DNA of 64,000 bases from DASRWI01 sp035654655 (GCA_035654655.1 DASRWI010000038.1:17668-81667); one strand, 5' to 3'. Positions 26,662 through 37,321 are shown, counted from the stretch's first letter. Made by a program: numbers and translations. Notes: a model not told the origin generated them from the letters alone.

Positions 26662-27172
26662 CTACTACAACAAGAATTCCCTTTTCTACATCAATCTTTA
26701 TATAATCATAATTAGCTTTTATAAAATTTTGAGCATCCTTCATATAATAAAAATCTATTTTAGAAGGGTCTACTCCTCTTAAGTCAACATTTAAATAAAC
26801 TAAATCTAATTTTAGTGGTTGTTGAAATGTATAAGGAGATGGATAAAAATCCTGGAAAGTATATTGACGATCAATTTCGATTTTAAAGTTTAGGTTACCT
26901 GAAAAAGCATTTTCAGGAATATATAAATTACCAACAATTTGAACTTTGCCAATACTATGACTAATTTCTATTGTTCCTCCTGTTTCACCATTAATACTTT
27001 TTTCTGTAAGTAATCCAATTTCTGATGAAAGAGTTTGGTTGTCAGGGACTAAAATCCACGTTTTTTTCTCCCCTTTTTCTTGAGGTTCAACTGAATTATC
27101 GTAACTACAAGAAGTGAAAAAAGATGTTATAATAGCTATTATTATAACAAGTAAATAGAAATATATCTTCAT
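26618..27172 (-). CDS. Putative lipoprotein, 184 residues
   Basis: The product has a lipoprotein signal (MKIYFYLLVIIIAIITSFFTSC, Cys22). A charged linker (SVEPQEKGEKK) leads to a mature domain of mixed beta sequence with IGKVQIVGNLYIPENAFSG, DFYPSPYTFQQPLKLDLVYL and the C-terminal ELPHFSRFGWAK. I have seen no named family in it. The beta-rich character and G-x-x-x-I-P-E-N-A-F pattern suggest a ZU5-like fold, where PENAF-type segments occur, but this is tentative. It would be a membrane-anchored periplasmic or surface protein. It shares a transcript with the overlapping downstream TPR gene. Confidence 0.75.
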   Translation of the reverse strand: MKIYFYLLVIIIAIITSFFTSCSYDNSVEPQEKGEKKTWILVPDNQTLSSEIGLLTEKSINGETGGTIEISHSIGKVQIVGNLYIPENAFSGNLNFKIEIDRQYTFQDFYPSPYTFQQPLKLDLVYLNVDLRGVDPSKIDFYYMKDAQNFIKANYDYIKIDVEKGILVVVGAELPHFSRFGWAK

Positions 27173-27323
27173 ATTGCTCTCCGAAAATGAGTTTAAGTGA
27201 AGATATCCGTACTATTTTAGTACCATAATAGATATTTGTTTTATTTCACATAAGGATGGTTTTTTAAAAGAAGCTTGTACTAAATTAATGCAGTGGACTA
27301 CTGAAGTGAATCAAAATAAAACA

Positions 27324-29204
27324 TTAATTATTAGATTTTATTCTTTCTAATTCCTCCCATCGGTTATATAATTGTTTTACTTTTTCTTTAGCTTTAACTA
27401 ATTCTTCATTTAATTCATTTGTTTTCCTGGCATATTTTTCATAAAAATCAGCGGAAATAAAAATATTTTCTATTCTCTCAACTTCAGCTTCAGCTCTCAT
27501 AATATTTTCTTCGATTGACTCAAGCTCTTTTCTTTCATTGAAAGTTAATTTACGCTCTTTAACTTTAACTCTTGTATCTTCCTTTTTAATCTTCCTTTCT
27601 GTTGTAATACTTTCAGACTCTCTTAGTTTTCTTTTCTCATGGTAATAATCATAATTACCTTCATCATAAAAAACTTTTCCGTCATCTTCAATTGCCAATA
27701 TTGAATTACACACTCTATTAAGAAAATATCTATCGTGACTAACAACTATAACACAGCCTTCAAATGCTATTAAGGCTTCTTCTAATATTCTAAGTGTTGG
27801 TAAATCTAAATCATTTGTCGGCTCATCAAGAATCAAAAAATTTCCTCCATTCTTTAATATTCTTGCTAAGGTTAATCTGCTTTTTTCGCCTCCTGATAAT
27901 CTTCCCACAAGAGTATTTATTCTATCATCTGTAAAAAGAAATCTTCTTAGGTAAGTCCACACAGGCATATTGTAATTGCCAAACTTAATCGTTTCACTCC
28001 CCTCACCGATAGCATCAATAACAGAATCCTCATCATTAAGAATTAATCTTGATTGGTCAACATAATTAAATTCAGTTTTTTCACCTATATCAATAATTCC
28101 TTTATCCGGTTGAACATTACCTAAAATTATATTTAGTAAAGTAGTTTTGCCTGCTCCATTTTTGCCAACTATACTAAGCTTTTTACCTGCTCTGAATTCA
28201 ACATTCAGATTATCAAATAATTTTTTTCCTCCCATTGATACACTGACATCTTTAAGAATTAATACTTTGTTGCCAAGTTTTTCTGAGGGGGGAATAATTA
28301 AATCAACATCGGGTTCAGCTTCAAACTTTTCTTTTTCTGCTGTTTCGTAAAATGCATCAAGTCTGCTTTTGGATTTTGTTCTTCTTGCTCTTGGTCCTCT
28401 CATTACCCATTCAAGTTCTCTTCTTAAAAAGTTTTGTCTCTTTTTTTCTTCAGCTTCCTTAATAGCAGTTCTTTCAGCTTTGTTAATTAAGTAGTCAGTA
28501 TAATTTCCGCTATGAGAAAAAAATGTTCCATTTGAAAGCTCAACTATTCTATCAGCAATTTTATCAAGGAAGTACCTATCGTGTGTAACAAAAATGCAAG
28601 TACCTTTATAGTTTGCAAGGAAACCTTCTATCCATTCAATAGATTCAGTATCCAGGTGATTTGTAGGCTCATCAAGAATTAATAAATCAGGTTCTGAAAT
28701 TAAAGCTCTGCATAATGCTGTTCTTCTTTTTTCTCCCCCTGATAATGTATTTATTTCTCTTTCAGGACTTGGCGCGTGTAATGATTGTATAAGCATTGCA
28801 GCTTTTTTCTCAATGTTCCAACCATCTACAGCCATTATTTTTTCTTCAATTTTATGTCTTAGTTCATTATCAAAATCTAAAGATTCAAATTGCTTAATCA
28901 TTTCAACGATATTAGCGGCGCCATCAAGAATATTTTGAAGTACATTTTTATTTTCATCTAAAGTGAATTCTTGAGATAAAGAGCCCACAATTAAATTTTT
29001 TCTTTTAGCTACTTCACCTGAATCCGGGATTATCTCACCGGAAAGGATTTTTAAGAATGTAGATTTCCCTGCTCCATTTCTCCCAACAAGACCTATACGG
29101 TCACCTTCGTGAATAGTTAAGGAAGCTTTATCGAGAATAATATGTTCTCCAAAATGAACTTCAAGTTCTTTTGCAGTTAAAATAACAGGTGAAATATTGC
29201 TCAT
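27324..29204 (-). CDS. ABC-F family ATPase, Uup-like
   Basis: The 626-residue soluble protein has two ABC ATPase cassettes and no membrane part. The first has Walker A GRNGAGKSTF (about 41), signature LSGGEKRR and Walker B LLILDEPTNHLD. The second has GKNGAGKTTL, LSGGEKSRL and FLILDEPTNDLD. A linker with the R-rich MRGPRARRTKSKSR lies between, and a C-terminal coiled-coil (about 555-626) resembles the Uup C-terminal domain. ABC-F proteins act on the ribosome (stalling rescue, or in some cases antibiotic protection). The coiled-coil argues for Uup over EttA. It is not tied to an obvious operon. Confidence 0.9.
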   Translation of the reverse strand: MSNISPVILTAKELEVHFGEHIILDKASLTIHEGDRIGLVGRNGAGKSTFLKILSGEIIPDSGEVAKRKNLIVGSLSQEFTLDENKNVLQNILDGAANIVEMIKQFESLDFDNELRHKIEEKIMAVDGWNIEKKAAMLIQSLHAPSPEREINTLSGGEKRRTALCRALISEPDLLILDEPTNHLDTESIEWIEGFLANYKGTCIFVTHDRYFLDKIADRIVELSNGTFFSHSGNYTDYLINKAERTAIKEAEEKKRQNFLRRELEWVMRGPRARRTKSKSRLDAFYETAEKEKFEAEPDVDLIIPPSEKLGNKVLILKDVSVSMGGKKLFDNLNVEFRAGKKLSIVGKNGAGKTTLLNIILGNVQPDKGIIDIGEKTEFNYVDQSRLILNDEDSVIDAIGEGSETIKFGNYNMPVWTYLRRFLFTDDRINTLVGRLSGGEKSRLTLARILKNGGNFLILDEPTNDLDLPTLRILEEALIAFEGCVIVVSHDRYFLNRVCNSILAIEDDGKVFYDEGNYDYYHEKRKLRESESITTERKIKKEDTRVKVKERKLTFNERKELESIEENIMRAEAEVERIENIFISADFYEKYARKTNELNEELVKAKEKVKQLYNRWEELERIKSNN

Positions 29205-29274
29205 AAAAATCTAAAATTAAAAAATGAAAGATAAGTAAATCTTGATTATGGGTTTATGTGAAAAGTACGGGAGG

Positions 29275-29964
29275 TTAAATTTTGAACATATATCCTATTG
29301 ATAGATGTCCCACACGTTCAAGATTAATATATTCGTGGTCCCATCTCATTGGCCTCCAACCTAACCAAAAAATATCATTGCCCATATTTATAGATATCAT
29401 TGGAGATATTCCTCCCGGAGTTCCTAAATTAGTTTGAAAAGATAAAACATAATCATTTTCAAATTCATAGGAGAATACCGGGAATAAAGAAACATATAAA
29501 TTTAAAGGAAATCCCTGGTTCTTTTCTCTTCTAAAAAAATAATAAGAGCCTAATTCAACATTAGCAAATATATTCATTCCTATTCCCATCTTAAATCTGC
29601 CTAAAGGAAGCATTAATGCACCATTTAATTCAGGACCTATACCAAAATAGTTTTCGACAGAATTTCCTTCATTCCTAATATCAAATAATCCCGCATACGC
29701 ACTTAATCCTGAACTGATAGAACCAGCACTGCCGGTATAAGATTTAATATATCTTCCTCTTATTGAATAAATACTTTCATTATCATATTCAACAATGGGA
29801 TTTTGAACATCGAATCCCAAATAAGTATTTTTTATTCCTGCTTTGTTTCTACTTTCAATATTTAAAGGAGCAGGAGATGAATAAAAATATCCAGGAAAGA
29901 ATGTACGAACACATCCGGGGAATAGAATAGAAGAGAGCAAGATTAAGAAAATAATTCTTTTCAT
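29275..29964 (-). CDS. Putative lipoprotein with beta-barrel-like sequence
   Basis: The 229-residue product has a lipoprotein signal with lipobox LFPGC (Cys18). The mature part is G, Y, F and N rich with alternating strands, such as FKMGIGMNIFANVELGSYYF, NLYVSLFPVFSYEFEND and VLSFQTNLGTPGGIS, ending GHLSIGYMFKI with an outer-membrane-like aromatic pattern. It may be a lipid-anchored outer membrane barrel. No family was recognised. It precedes, on the opposite strand, the 500-base region upstream of the giant secreted protein. The ABC-F gene follows it downstream with a 70-base gap, so the two may be co-transcribed. Confidence 0.72.
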   Translation of the reverse strand: MKRIIFLILLSSILFPGCVRTFFPGYFYSSPAPLNIESRNKAGIKNTYLGFDVQNPIVEYDNESIYSIRGRYIKSYTGSAGSISSGLSAYAGLFDIRNEGNSVENYFGIGPELNGALMLPLGRFKMGIGMNIFANVELGSYYFFRREKNQGFPLNLYVSLFPVFSYEFENDYVLSFQTNLGTPGGISPMISINMGNDIFWLGWRPMRWDHEYINLERVGHLSIGYMFKI

Positions 29965-30462
29965 AGACCCTTTTAAAAAAGAAAGTAGAATATATAATTA
30001 ATAAAAAGATAATCAAAAAAATTAATTTAAAATATTTTGTGATTTTTCTTGATTAATTAAAACTATTAAACTATACTTAAAATAATCTTTTATTAAGCAC
30101 GTTGAATTTTAGCTATACTATATATTACCCCAAGCTCTTTGGTGAAGAACATTCTTTTCATTTTACAATTCTATTTAAACACTCGAAAATAAAATCCCTT
30201 TCAAGTTTATATTATTTGACATCCGACTTGTTGTTATTGACTGATCGTGGTTTGAAAAAATTTATAAACTGTATCTATTTAAAAAATAAAAAAATTCTAT
30301 TTCTTTTTTAAGTCTCATATAATTTTTTATATAAGATTATAAATATTACACTAAAAATCATTCAAAATTATTCTAAAAATGGAGGTAATTAAAAAGTCCT
30401 GAGAAGTTTTTAAAAGATTGTTTAGTTATTTTTTTTAAGTTCAACAAAAACCAAGGAGAAAG
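29965..30462. other. AT-rich upstream region of the giant secreted protein
   Basis: These 498 bases divide the minus-strand lipoprotein gene from the plus-strand giant gene. A 69-codon frame at 30102-30311 starts at TTG without a ribosome binding site and was not accepted. No hairpin with a T-run or clear promoter box was found. An AAGGAGAAAG ribosome binding site lies right before the ATG at 30463. The length leaves room for regulated expression. Confidence 0.4.
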
Positions 30463-33400
30463 ATGAAAGAAAATCGGTACAATAAATCGAAAATCTTTTT
30501 GCAGATATTGTTCTTTACCTTACTCATGGTAATCAATGGTTCGGCACAAAGTATTATTAATTATAATTTTACTCCAAGTGTAGGCACATATACACCTATT
30601 ACTGGTGATACACTTGCACTATCCGGAGGAAGTGCTGATGATGGTTGGTATAATAATATACCAATTGGATTTACGTTCTATTATATGGGAAATGCTTATA
30701 ATAATGTTTCAGCATCAACTAATGGATGGTTAACTTTTGACCAGATTTTAACAACTGCAGTAAACTCTAATAATTTAGCAACGGGAACCCAACGTCCTAT
30801 CATTGCCCCCTTATGGGATGATAACAAAATGGATATTGGTAATGTTGTTAAAACAACTACAGGAACTGCACCAAATAGAGTATTTACAATTCAATATACA
30901 AACTTAAAATGGAATTATAATGCAACTGCCGGAGTTGTATCTTTTCAGGTTAATTTATATGAAGCTAATAAATCTATTGAATTTATTTATAACCCGGAAA
31001 GTGGTTCAGTTAATTCAGGTTCAGCTTCTGTGGGTATAAATGGTGTCTTAACAGGTCCTGGAAATTTTCAGTCTATTTCTGCTTTAACCTCTACAGCAAC
31101 TTCAAGTTCATTAACAGAAGTTACAAGTATAGCTGCAAAACCTGAAGCAGGATTAACATTTAAATTTACTCCTGCAGGGTTTACAACACCTGAAGCTCCA
31201 ATAAATTTCACAATTACTGTTCTAACTGCTTCAAGTTTATCATATACTTTTCAAGATAATTCAACTAATGAAAGTCACTTTGAAGTAATGAAATCTACCG
31301 ATTCAACAAATTGGTCCTTGCTTCAAGTAATTCCTTCCACTTCATTTGGTACCATAGGAACAACTTATACTGTAAGTTTGAGTAATCTTCTGCCTGGAAC
31401 TAAATTTTATTACAAAATCACCGCAAAGAATGAGGCATCTCCTCCTTCTTTACCATTATATGGCTCGGCAACAACCCTATTAGGTACATTGTCGGGGACT
31501 AAGTCAGTTGGTCCTACAGGTGTTTTTACAAGCTTAACTGCTGCATTGACTGCAGTTCAGGAACAAGGTTTAGCAGGTTCAGTTATTTTAGAATTGCAAG
31601 CTGCTTATACAAGCTCAACTGAAATCTGGCCATTAAACTTTACAAGTTTAACAACTGATTCACTAAAAACATTGACGATCAGACCTGCATCAGATGCTGT
31701 TAATTTGACTATTGCTCCACAGACAGATTATGCAAACGCATTAGTTTTTGATGGTGGAAGTTATGTTACAATTGACGGACGTCCTAGTGGAACAGGTACG
31801 AATGTAGAATTAACAATTGAAAATTGGTCTACAACAGCTACCAGTGTTCTGTTATTAAAAAATGATGCTTCCAATAATACTTTTAAGTATTTGAAGTTAA
31901 GAGCAAAGGGTACAAGTGTTGTAAATTTTAGTACAACAACTGGTGTTACCGGAAATGATAATAATGTAATTGAAGATTGCAATATTTCAGAGTCGGTTAA
32001 TGTTCAAATGGGAATTTATTCTGTTGGTACAGCAGGAAAGGAAAATAGCAATAATATTATTAGAAATAATAATATTTTTAACTTCTTCTCTGCTGCTAGT
32101 GCAAGTTATGGAATAAACCTTGGTGCAGGAAATACTAACTGGACTATTGAAAATAATAGTTTCTATCAAACTGCTACAAGAACAAGTACTGCTGGAAATA
32201 CTCATTATGGTATTTACATTGGTAACTCTGCAGGTGGTGGTTATATAATTAATGGAAATAAAATTGGAGGTTCATCACCTAATGCAGAAGGTGGAGCTTG
32301 GACAATTAATGGAGGTTTTGCCAATAGATTCCAAGGTATTTCATTAAATGTTAGTACTACTAATCCATCAAGTGTTCAAGGAAACATAATAAGTAATATC
32401 AACCTTACTTCTACAAGTGGCGCTTCAACTACTCCTGGTGTATTTTGCGGTATTAACTTAGCTGCTGGCTCTGCAGAAATTGGAACAGTAACTGGAAATG
32501 TTATTGGAAGCGGGACTGCAACTGATGCTATAGTGGCTACTATTTCTACTACTGGTGGTTATTCTATGGGAGTTGTTGTTACTGCAGGTACAGGAGCCAC
32601 TGTGAATTTCAAGAATAATATAATTGGCGGTATTACAATTTTGGGTTCCACAACAAGCATTGGACATAGCTTTAGAGCTATTGAAAATACTACTGGTGGT
32701 ACTATAAATATTTCTAATAATCTTATTGGAAGTTATACAACTGCAAATAGTATAAACCTTGGAACTGCAACTGGTGGAACTATTTTACAGGAGTTCTCTG
32801 GTTTTAGAAATACATCCGGTTCACCCACAATTGTTCTTTATGCCAATGAAATTGCAAATATTAAAAATGCAACTACAAGTACAAGTGCTTCTTCCATTAC
32901 AAGAGGATTTGTTAATGCAGCCGGCATTGTAACAATTAATTATAACCGTATCAGAGATATGGTAACTTCAAGTGCAGGAATAGGCACTTCTGCATCTGCT
33001 TCCTTAATGGGAATTTCTTTTTCAGGTTCAGCAGGTACATTTAGTGTTTTGGGTAATCAAATTTACAATTTGACTAATTTATCATCTACTGGTGCAGTAA
33101 ATGTTGTGGGCATTGCATATGCATCAACTTCAACAACACCTGCAATTTTTAATGCAAATTTAATCCATAGCTTGAATTCATCATCAACTGGCATTGCAGC
33201 TATTAGAGGTATAAATATCACTGGTGGTGTTGGTACTTATTCAAACAATATAATAAGATTAGGAGTTGATGGTGCAGGAGCTGATAATACTTTAAATCAT
33301 GATATTATTGGTATAAATGAAACTGTTGGAACTGACAATTTTTATTTTAACTCAGTTTATATTGGTGGTGCTAACGCTGTTTCAGGTGCTCAAAATACAT

Positions 33401-36400
33401 TTGCTTTTAGCAGCACTGTAACCGTTAATAATAGAAATATCAAAAATAATATTTTTGTTAACAGTAGAACTAATAATAGTCCTGCAACTGGTAAGCATTA
33501 TGCCGTAGCAGTTGGTGGAACAACTACAAATCCAACTGGTTTGTCGATGGGTAATAACCTTTATAATACTTTTTCAGGAAGTCCTATTGGAAGATTTAGT
33601 GCAGTTGATTATAACACTTTGACTGAATGGCAAATAGCTATAGGTACTGATGGAAATTCAGGCTTTGGTAATCCAAACTTCATAAATCCTAATGGTAATT
33701 CCTCAAATGTCAATTTACATATTATGTCTCCTTCACCTATTGAAGGAAATGGAATAAGTCTTGGAACAGTTGTAACGGATGATTTTGATGGAGATTTAAG
33801 AAACACCAATACACCAGTTGACATTGGTGCTGACGCAGGTAACTTTACTTCTATTGACATTTTCCCTCCTCAAATTACTTATGCGCCATTGGTAAGTACT
33901 GGATTCACTACAGACCGTATATTCTCTGCAACAATAAATGATGCTACCGGAGTTCCTACTTCAGGTACATTAGTTCCAAGAGTATATTATAAAAAAGGTT
34001 TAAATGGTTCTTATTTCTCTAAACCTGGTACTTTAGGAACAGGAACAGCAGTTAATGGAGAATGGTCATTTACTATTTCTGCAGCTGACCTTGGCGGCTT
34101 AGTAACAACAGATACAGTGTTCTATTATGTAATCGCTCAGGACAACTTAACTCCGACAAATATTAGTTCAAATCCTGTTGGAGCCTTAGCTACTGATGTA
34201 AATACTATTACAACTCATCCGGTAAAACCAAATAGTTATAATATTTTCGCTACTTTAGCTGGTGTTAAGACTATTGGCACAGGTGGAGATTTTGCAACAT
34301 TGAAAGATGCTTTTACCGCTTTTGGAACTGCAACTGTAACAGGTAACTTAACTCTTGAAATCATTTCCGATACTCTTACAGAAACAGCAGCTGCGGTTTT
34401 AAATTCATTTATTATTGAAGGTGGCGAATTTACAGTGACAATTAAACCTGCTGCCGGAAAGCAGCCTTTAGTCACTGGTAATATTGCAACATCTTTGATT
34501 AAATTAAATGGAGCAGATAATGTAATAATAGATGGTTCTAATAATGGTTCTAATACTAAAGATTTAACACTTGTAAATACAAATACATCTTCAGGTACAG
34601 CAGTTATTTGGTTATCAAGTCTTGGTCCAGGCAATGGTGCTACATTTAATACAATTAAGAATTGTAATATTGCAGCAGGAGCTCCACAGAATACTTCCAC
34701 TAACAATACTTATGGTATAATTGCATGCGGAACTTCAATTTCAATAGGTGCCGGAGCAGACAATGATTATAATTATTATTATAATAATAATATCTATAAA
34801 GTTAGATATGGTATAGTTTCATATGGAGAAAGCGCTGCAAATCCAAATATGCAAACAGCTATTAATAATAATATTATTGGCCCGAGTGCTTTTGGTCCTG
34901 ATGAAATAGGTAGAGGAGGTATTGTTCTTGCAAATGAAAGACAAGCCTCAGTTATCCAAAATGAAGTTAGATTTGTTGGTGGAGACTATGCAAATACTAG
35001 CGGCGGTTCTGATAGAGTAGGTATTGCATTAGAAACTGACGCTTTATGGCCTTCTACAAGTTCTTCAATAACTATATCCACAATTTCCAGAAATATCATT
35101 CACGATGTAGTTGAAGAAAGAACATTTTCTGCTGCAGGTTTAGTTGTGGCAAATAATGATGTTTCAGTAAATCTTGAGGTTATTAATAATATTAACAATA
35201 ATGTTATTTATAATATTAAAGGTAATAGCACTGGTGCGGACCAAACAGTAGGGATCGGTTATTCAGCTGGCTTAAGAGATGCTATAATGTATAACACTGT
35301 TTATATGACTGGCGATGTTGACCCGAATTCAAGCGCAACAAATCCATCAACTCCTGGTTTTGCATTTATAATATCCAGTGCGACTGATGTTGTTACTCCA
35401 ATGATAAGAAATAATTCTTTCCATATGGATTTATCTTCATCAAGTACAACTACTATTAAATTTGGTGCTGTTTCAATTCCAACCGGATTTAATATTGGTA
35501 CAGGTTATTCCGATTATAATAATGCATTCATCAATCCGGCTAATACTTTATGCTATGTTGGAAATATTGGCGGAGGAAGTGGAACATTCTACCAAACACT
35601 TGATACGTGGAAATCGGCGATAACAACAGACCAAAATTCTATTTCAGGAGAACCTTCATACGCTTCTTCGACTAACTTGTATCCTGATTTAAATGACCCT
35701 AAAGCATGGAATTTAAATGGACGCGGCTTACCTGAATTCATTACTCTTGACTTTAATGGTCAATCAAGAAGTGATTCAGTTGAAACAGGTCCTACTGATA
35801 TTGGTGCGTTTGAATATACACCTTTATCAATTCCTAATAACGCAGTTGAGAGTGCTCCTCCTGCATTAAATACTACTACAAATTATTTTGTAGCTGGAAT
35901 GAAAATTGTTACAATCAATTGGCCATCAGCAGGAACTATTCCTTCATCTGTTGCATTCAAATATTATTCAGGTGCAAATCCTCCTAGTGTTGTTAATGGC
36001 AGACCTATTAACGCATACTGGACATTCACTGCTCCTGGTACTGTTGAATATCCTGTTCAATCAATTAAAGTCTTCTATAATCCAAATACTCTTGGAACCA
36101 TTCAATGGGAAAAGAATATTAGATTTGCAGTTCTGGGACAGAATGAAACAGTATGGCAGACTCTTATAGATACTGCTTTCTTTGATTTGGATACTGTAGA
36201 AAACTCTATAACATTAGTTGGTGTTAATATTGGTTCAGCAACAGTTACATTAACAGATGTTAATGACCCTGTTCCTGTTGAATTAGCTTCATTCACTGCA
36301 TCTGCAAAGGATAGAGATGTTGTTCTTAATTGGAACACAGCCACAGAGACTAATACAAATAATTTCTTGGTTCAAAGAAAACTTGTAGATGACAAAGATT

Positions 36401-36855
36401 GGGTTGAAGTAAGTACATTGAAAGCTAAAGGCAACAGTACTGAAAAAGTTCAATATTCATTTGCTGATAAAAAATTGAATACTGGTAAGTATTCATATAG
36501 ATTAAAAATAGTTGACTTAGATGGTAAGTATGCCTATAGTCCTGAAGTTGAAGTTGAAGTCGGTGTTCCTACTGTCTTTGCTTTAAGTCAGAACTATCCA
36601 AATCCATTTAATCCGACTACAAAGATAGATTATCAATTACCTGCAGCTTCAAAAGTAATGATTGAAATGTACAACATTACAGGTGAACGCGTAGCTCAAT
36701 TGGTTAATGAAGAACAAAATCCTGGTTACTATACTGTAACAGTAAATCAATTAAATGAAATGGCATCAGGCGTTTACATTTATAGAATTATTGCGGTAGA
36801 TAAATTAACAGGAAAGAACTTCATCAATACTAAGAAGATGATGTTACTCAAGTAA
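30463..36855 (+). CDS. Giant secreted beta-helix protein with T9SS type A sorting domain
   Basis: The 2130-residue protein has a signal peptide (residues 1-29, ending NGSAQ). Residues about 30-240 form a domain with GFTFYYMGNAYNNVSASTNG and ATGTQRPIIAPLWDDN, of the kind found in nidogen-like or adhesin-like surface proteins. A fibronectin-III-like domain follows at about 240-345. Two long regions begin with related motifs (GTKSVGPTGVFTSLTAAL near 345 and GVKTIGTGGDFATLKDAF near 1270). Each is followed by hundreds of residues of N/G/T/S-rich right-handed beta-helix sequence, with many N-N-I and N-N-N turns. A beta-sandwich region (about 1810-2040) precedes the type A sorting domain (SQNYPNPFNPTTKIDYQLP, then GVYIYRI, ending KKMMLLK). 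It should cross the outer membrane by the type IX system and stay on the surface, perhaps as adhesin or glycan-binding protein. A terminator follows. Confidence 0.9.
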   Translation: MKENRYNKSKIFLQILFFTLLMVINGSAQSIINYNFTPSVGTYTPITGDTLALSGGSADDGWYNNIPIGFTFYYMGNAYNNVSASTNGWLTFDQILTTAVNSNNLATGTQRPIIAPLWDDNKMDIGNVVKTTTGTAPNRVFTIQYTNLKWNYNATAGVVSFQVNLYEANKSIEFIYNPESGSVNSGSASVGINGVLTGPGNFQSISALTSTATSSSLTEVTSIAAKPEAGLTFKFTPAGFTTPEAPINFTITVLTASSLSYTFQDNSTNESHFEVMKSTDSTNWSLLQVIPSTSFGTIGTTYTVSLSNLLPGTKFYYKITAKNEASPPSLPLYGSATTLLGTLSGTKSVGPTGVFTSLTAALTAVQEQGLAGSVILELQAAYTSSTEIWPLNFTSLTTDSLKTLTIRPASDAVNLTIAPQTDYANALVFDGGSYVTIDGRPSGTGTNVELTIENWSTTATSVLLLKNDASNNTFKYLKLRAKGTSVVNFSTTTGVTGNDNNVIEDCNISESVNVQMGIYSVGTAGKENSNNIIRNNNIFNFFSAASASYGINLGAGNTNWTIENNSFYQTATRTSTAGNTHYGIYIGNSAGGGYIINGNKIGGSSPNAEGGAWTINGGFANRFQGISLNVSTTNPSSVQGNIISNINLTSTSGASTTPGVFCGINLAAGSAEIGTVTGNVIGSGTATDAIVATISTTGGYSMGVVVTAGTGATVNFKNNIIGGITILGSTTSIGHSFRAIENTTGGTINISNNLIGSYTTANSINLGTATGGTILQEFSGFRNTSGSPTIVLYANEIANIKNATTSTSASSITRGFVNAAGIVTINYNRIRDMVTSSAGIGTSASASLMGISFSGSAGTFSVLGNQIYNLTNLSSTGAVNVVGIAYASTSTTPAIFNANLIHSLNSSSTGIAAIRGINITGGVGTYSNNIIRLGVDGAGADNTLNHDIIGINETVGTDNFYFNSVYIGGANAVSGAQNTFAFSSTVTVNNRNIKNNIFVNSRTNNSPATGKHYAVAVGGTTTNPTGLSMGNNLYNTFSGSPIGRFSAVDYNTLTEWQIAIGTDGNSGFGNPNFINPNGNSSNVNLHIMSPSPIEGNGISLGTVVTDDFDGDLRNTNTPVDIGADAGNFTSIDIFPPQITYAPLVSTGFTTDRIFSATINDATGVPTSGTLVPRVYYKKGLNGSYFSKPGTLGTGTAVNGEWSFTISAADLGGLVTTDTVFYYVIAQDNLTPTNISSNPVGALATDVNTITTHPVKPNSYNIFATLAGVKTIGTGGDFATLKDAFTAFGTATVTGNLTLEIISDTLTETAAAVLNSFIIEGGEFTVTIKPAAGKQPLVTGNIATSLIKLNGADNVIIDGSNNGSNTKDLTLVNTNTSSGTAVIWLSSLGPGNGATFNTIKNCNIAAGAPQNTSTNNTYGIIACGTSISIGAGADNDYNYYYNNNIYKVRYGIVSYGESAANPNMQTAINNNIIGPSAFGPDEIGRGGIVLANERQASVIQNEVRFVGGDYANTSGGSDRVGIALETDALWPSTSSSITISTISRNIIHDVVEERTFSAAGLVVANNDVSVNLEVINNINNNVIYNIKGNSTGADQTVGIGYSAGLRDAIMYNTVYMTGDVDPNSSATNPSTPGFAFIISSATDVVTPMIRNNSFHMDLSSSSTTTIKFGAVSIPTGFNIGTGYSDYNNAFINPANTLCYVGNIGGGSGTFYQTLDTWKSAITTDQNSISGEPSYASSTNLYPDLNDPKAWNLNGRGLPEFITLDFNGQSRSDSVETGPTDIGAFEYTPLSIPNNAVESAPPALNTTTNYFVAGMKIVTINWPSAGTIPSSVAFKYYSGANPPSVVNGRPINAYWTFTAPGTVEYPVQSIKVFYNPNTLGTIQWEKNIRFAVLGQNETVWQTLIDTAFFDLDTVENSITLVGVNIGSATVTLTDVNDPVPVELASFTASAKDRDVVLNWNTATETNTNNFLVQRKLVDDKDWVEVSTLKAKGNSTEKVQYSFADKKLNTGKYSYRLKIVDLDGKYAYSPEVEVEVGVPTVFALSQNYPNPFNPTTKIDYQLPAASKVMIEMYNITGERVAQLVNEEQNPGYYTVTVNQLNEMASGVYIYRIIAVDKLTGKNFINTKKMMLLK

Positions 36856-36880
36856 GGATAATCTTATTATTATGTTCTAC

Positions 36881-36915
36881 AAAGGCTGTCCTAATTTTAG
36901 ACAGCCTTTTTTTTA
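36881..36915 (+). terminator. Rho-independent terminator
   Basis: AAAGGCTGTC (36881-36890) and GACAGCCTTT (36900-36909) form a 10-bp stem with an AT-rich loop and a T-run. It ends the giant secreted protein gene and touches the end of the convergent membrane gene. Confidence 0.9.
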
Positions 36916-37305
36916 TTTCTCTTCTTTATATCTTAATGCTTTAACTTCCTGTCCCCTTACAATTACGTATGCAATTAATGCAAAAAGAAAGAATACCAAT
37001 AACAGCCAGGCTAAGCTTTGCATTGTAGAAATTATTGTAGTATAAATCTCCAATACGATTCTCTCCCCAGTCAACTCTTTATTAAATTCTTTGTTCAGAT
37101 ATTGTTCCAACGTCCATATTCTGACTCCTCCAGAAATACCTACAACAATTATTGCAAACTTTAAATATTTCTTCCAGGCAACGCTAATCTCATCCTTAAT
37201 TATTCTTGCAAGAATCTTTTCAATAGAAGGATCAAAAACTTTCGCAATTATGAAAGAAACAATTGCTGCCAGTATGAAGGTACCAAGCAATAATGAAATA
37301 AACAT
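36913..37305 (-). CDS. Membrane protein of unknown function, 130 residues
   Basis: Not recognised. Three hydrophobic segments are visible: about 3-24 (ISLLLGTFILAAIVSFIIAK), about 49-62 (FAIIVVGISGGVRI) and about 92-116 (MQSLAWLLLVFFLFALIAYVIV). The loops between are charged and the tail is basic and acidic (EVKALRYKEEK). It is therefore an integral inner membrane protein. The gene starts 16 bases after the metallophosphoesterase stop, so the two form an operon and the product may work with that membrane enzyme. No motif suggests transport or catalysis. Confidence 0.7.
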   Translation of the reverse strand: MFISLLLGTFILAAIVSFIIAKVFDPSIEKILARIIKDEISVAWKKYLKFAIIVVGISGGVRIWTLEQYLNKEFNKELTGERIVLEIYTTIISTMQSLAWLLLVFFLFALIAYVIVRGQEVKALRYKEEK

Positions 37306-37321
37306 ACACTCTCCAAAATAT

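Noticed and set aside
30102..30311. 69-codon open frame upstream of the giant secreted protein
   Set aside because: It starts at TTG, has no ribosome binding site, reads like AT-rich random sequence (runs of L, Y, F, K) and resembles no family.
34236..34706. 156-codon open frame antisense to the giant secreted protein
   Set aside because: It mirrors the low-stop antisense frame of a Thr/Asn/Gly-rich repeat protein and shows no independent start signals.
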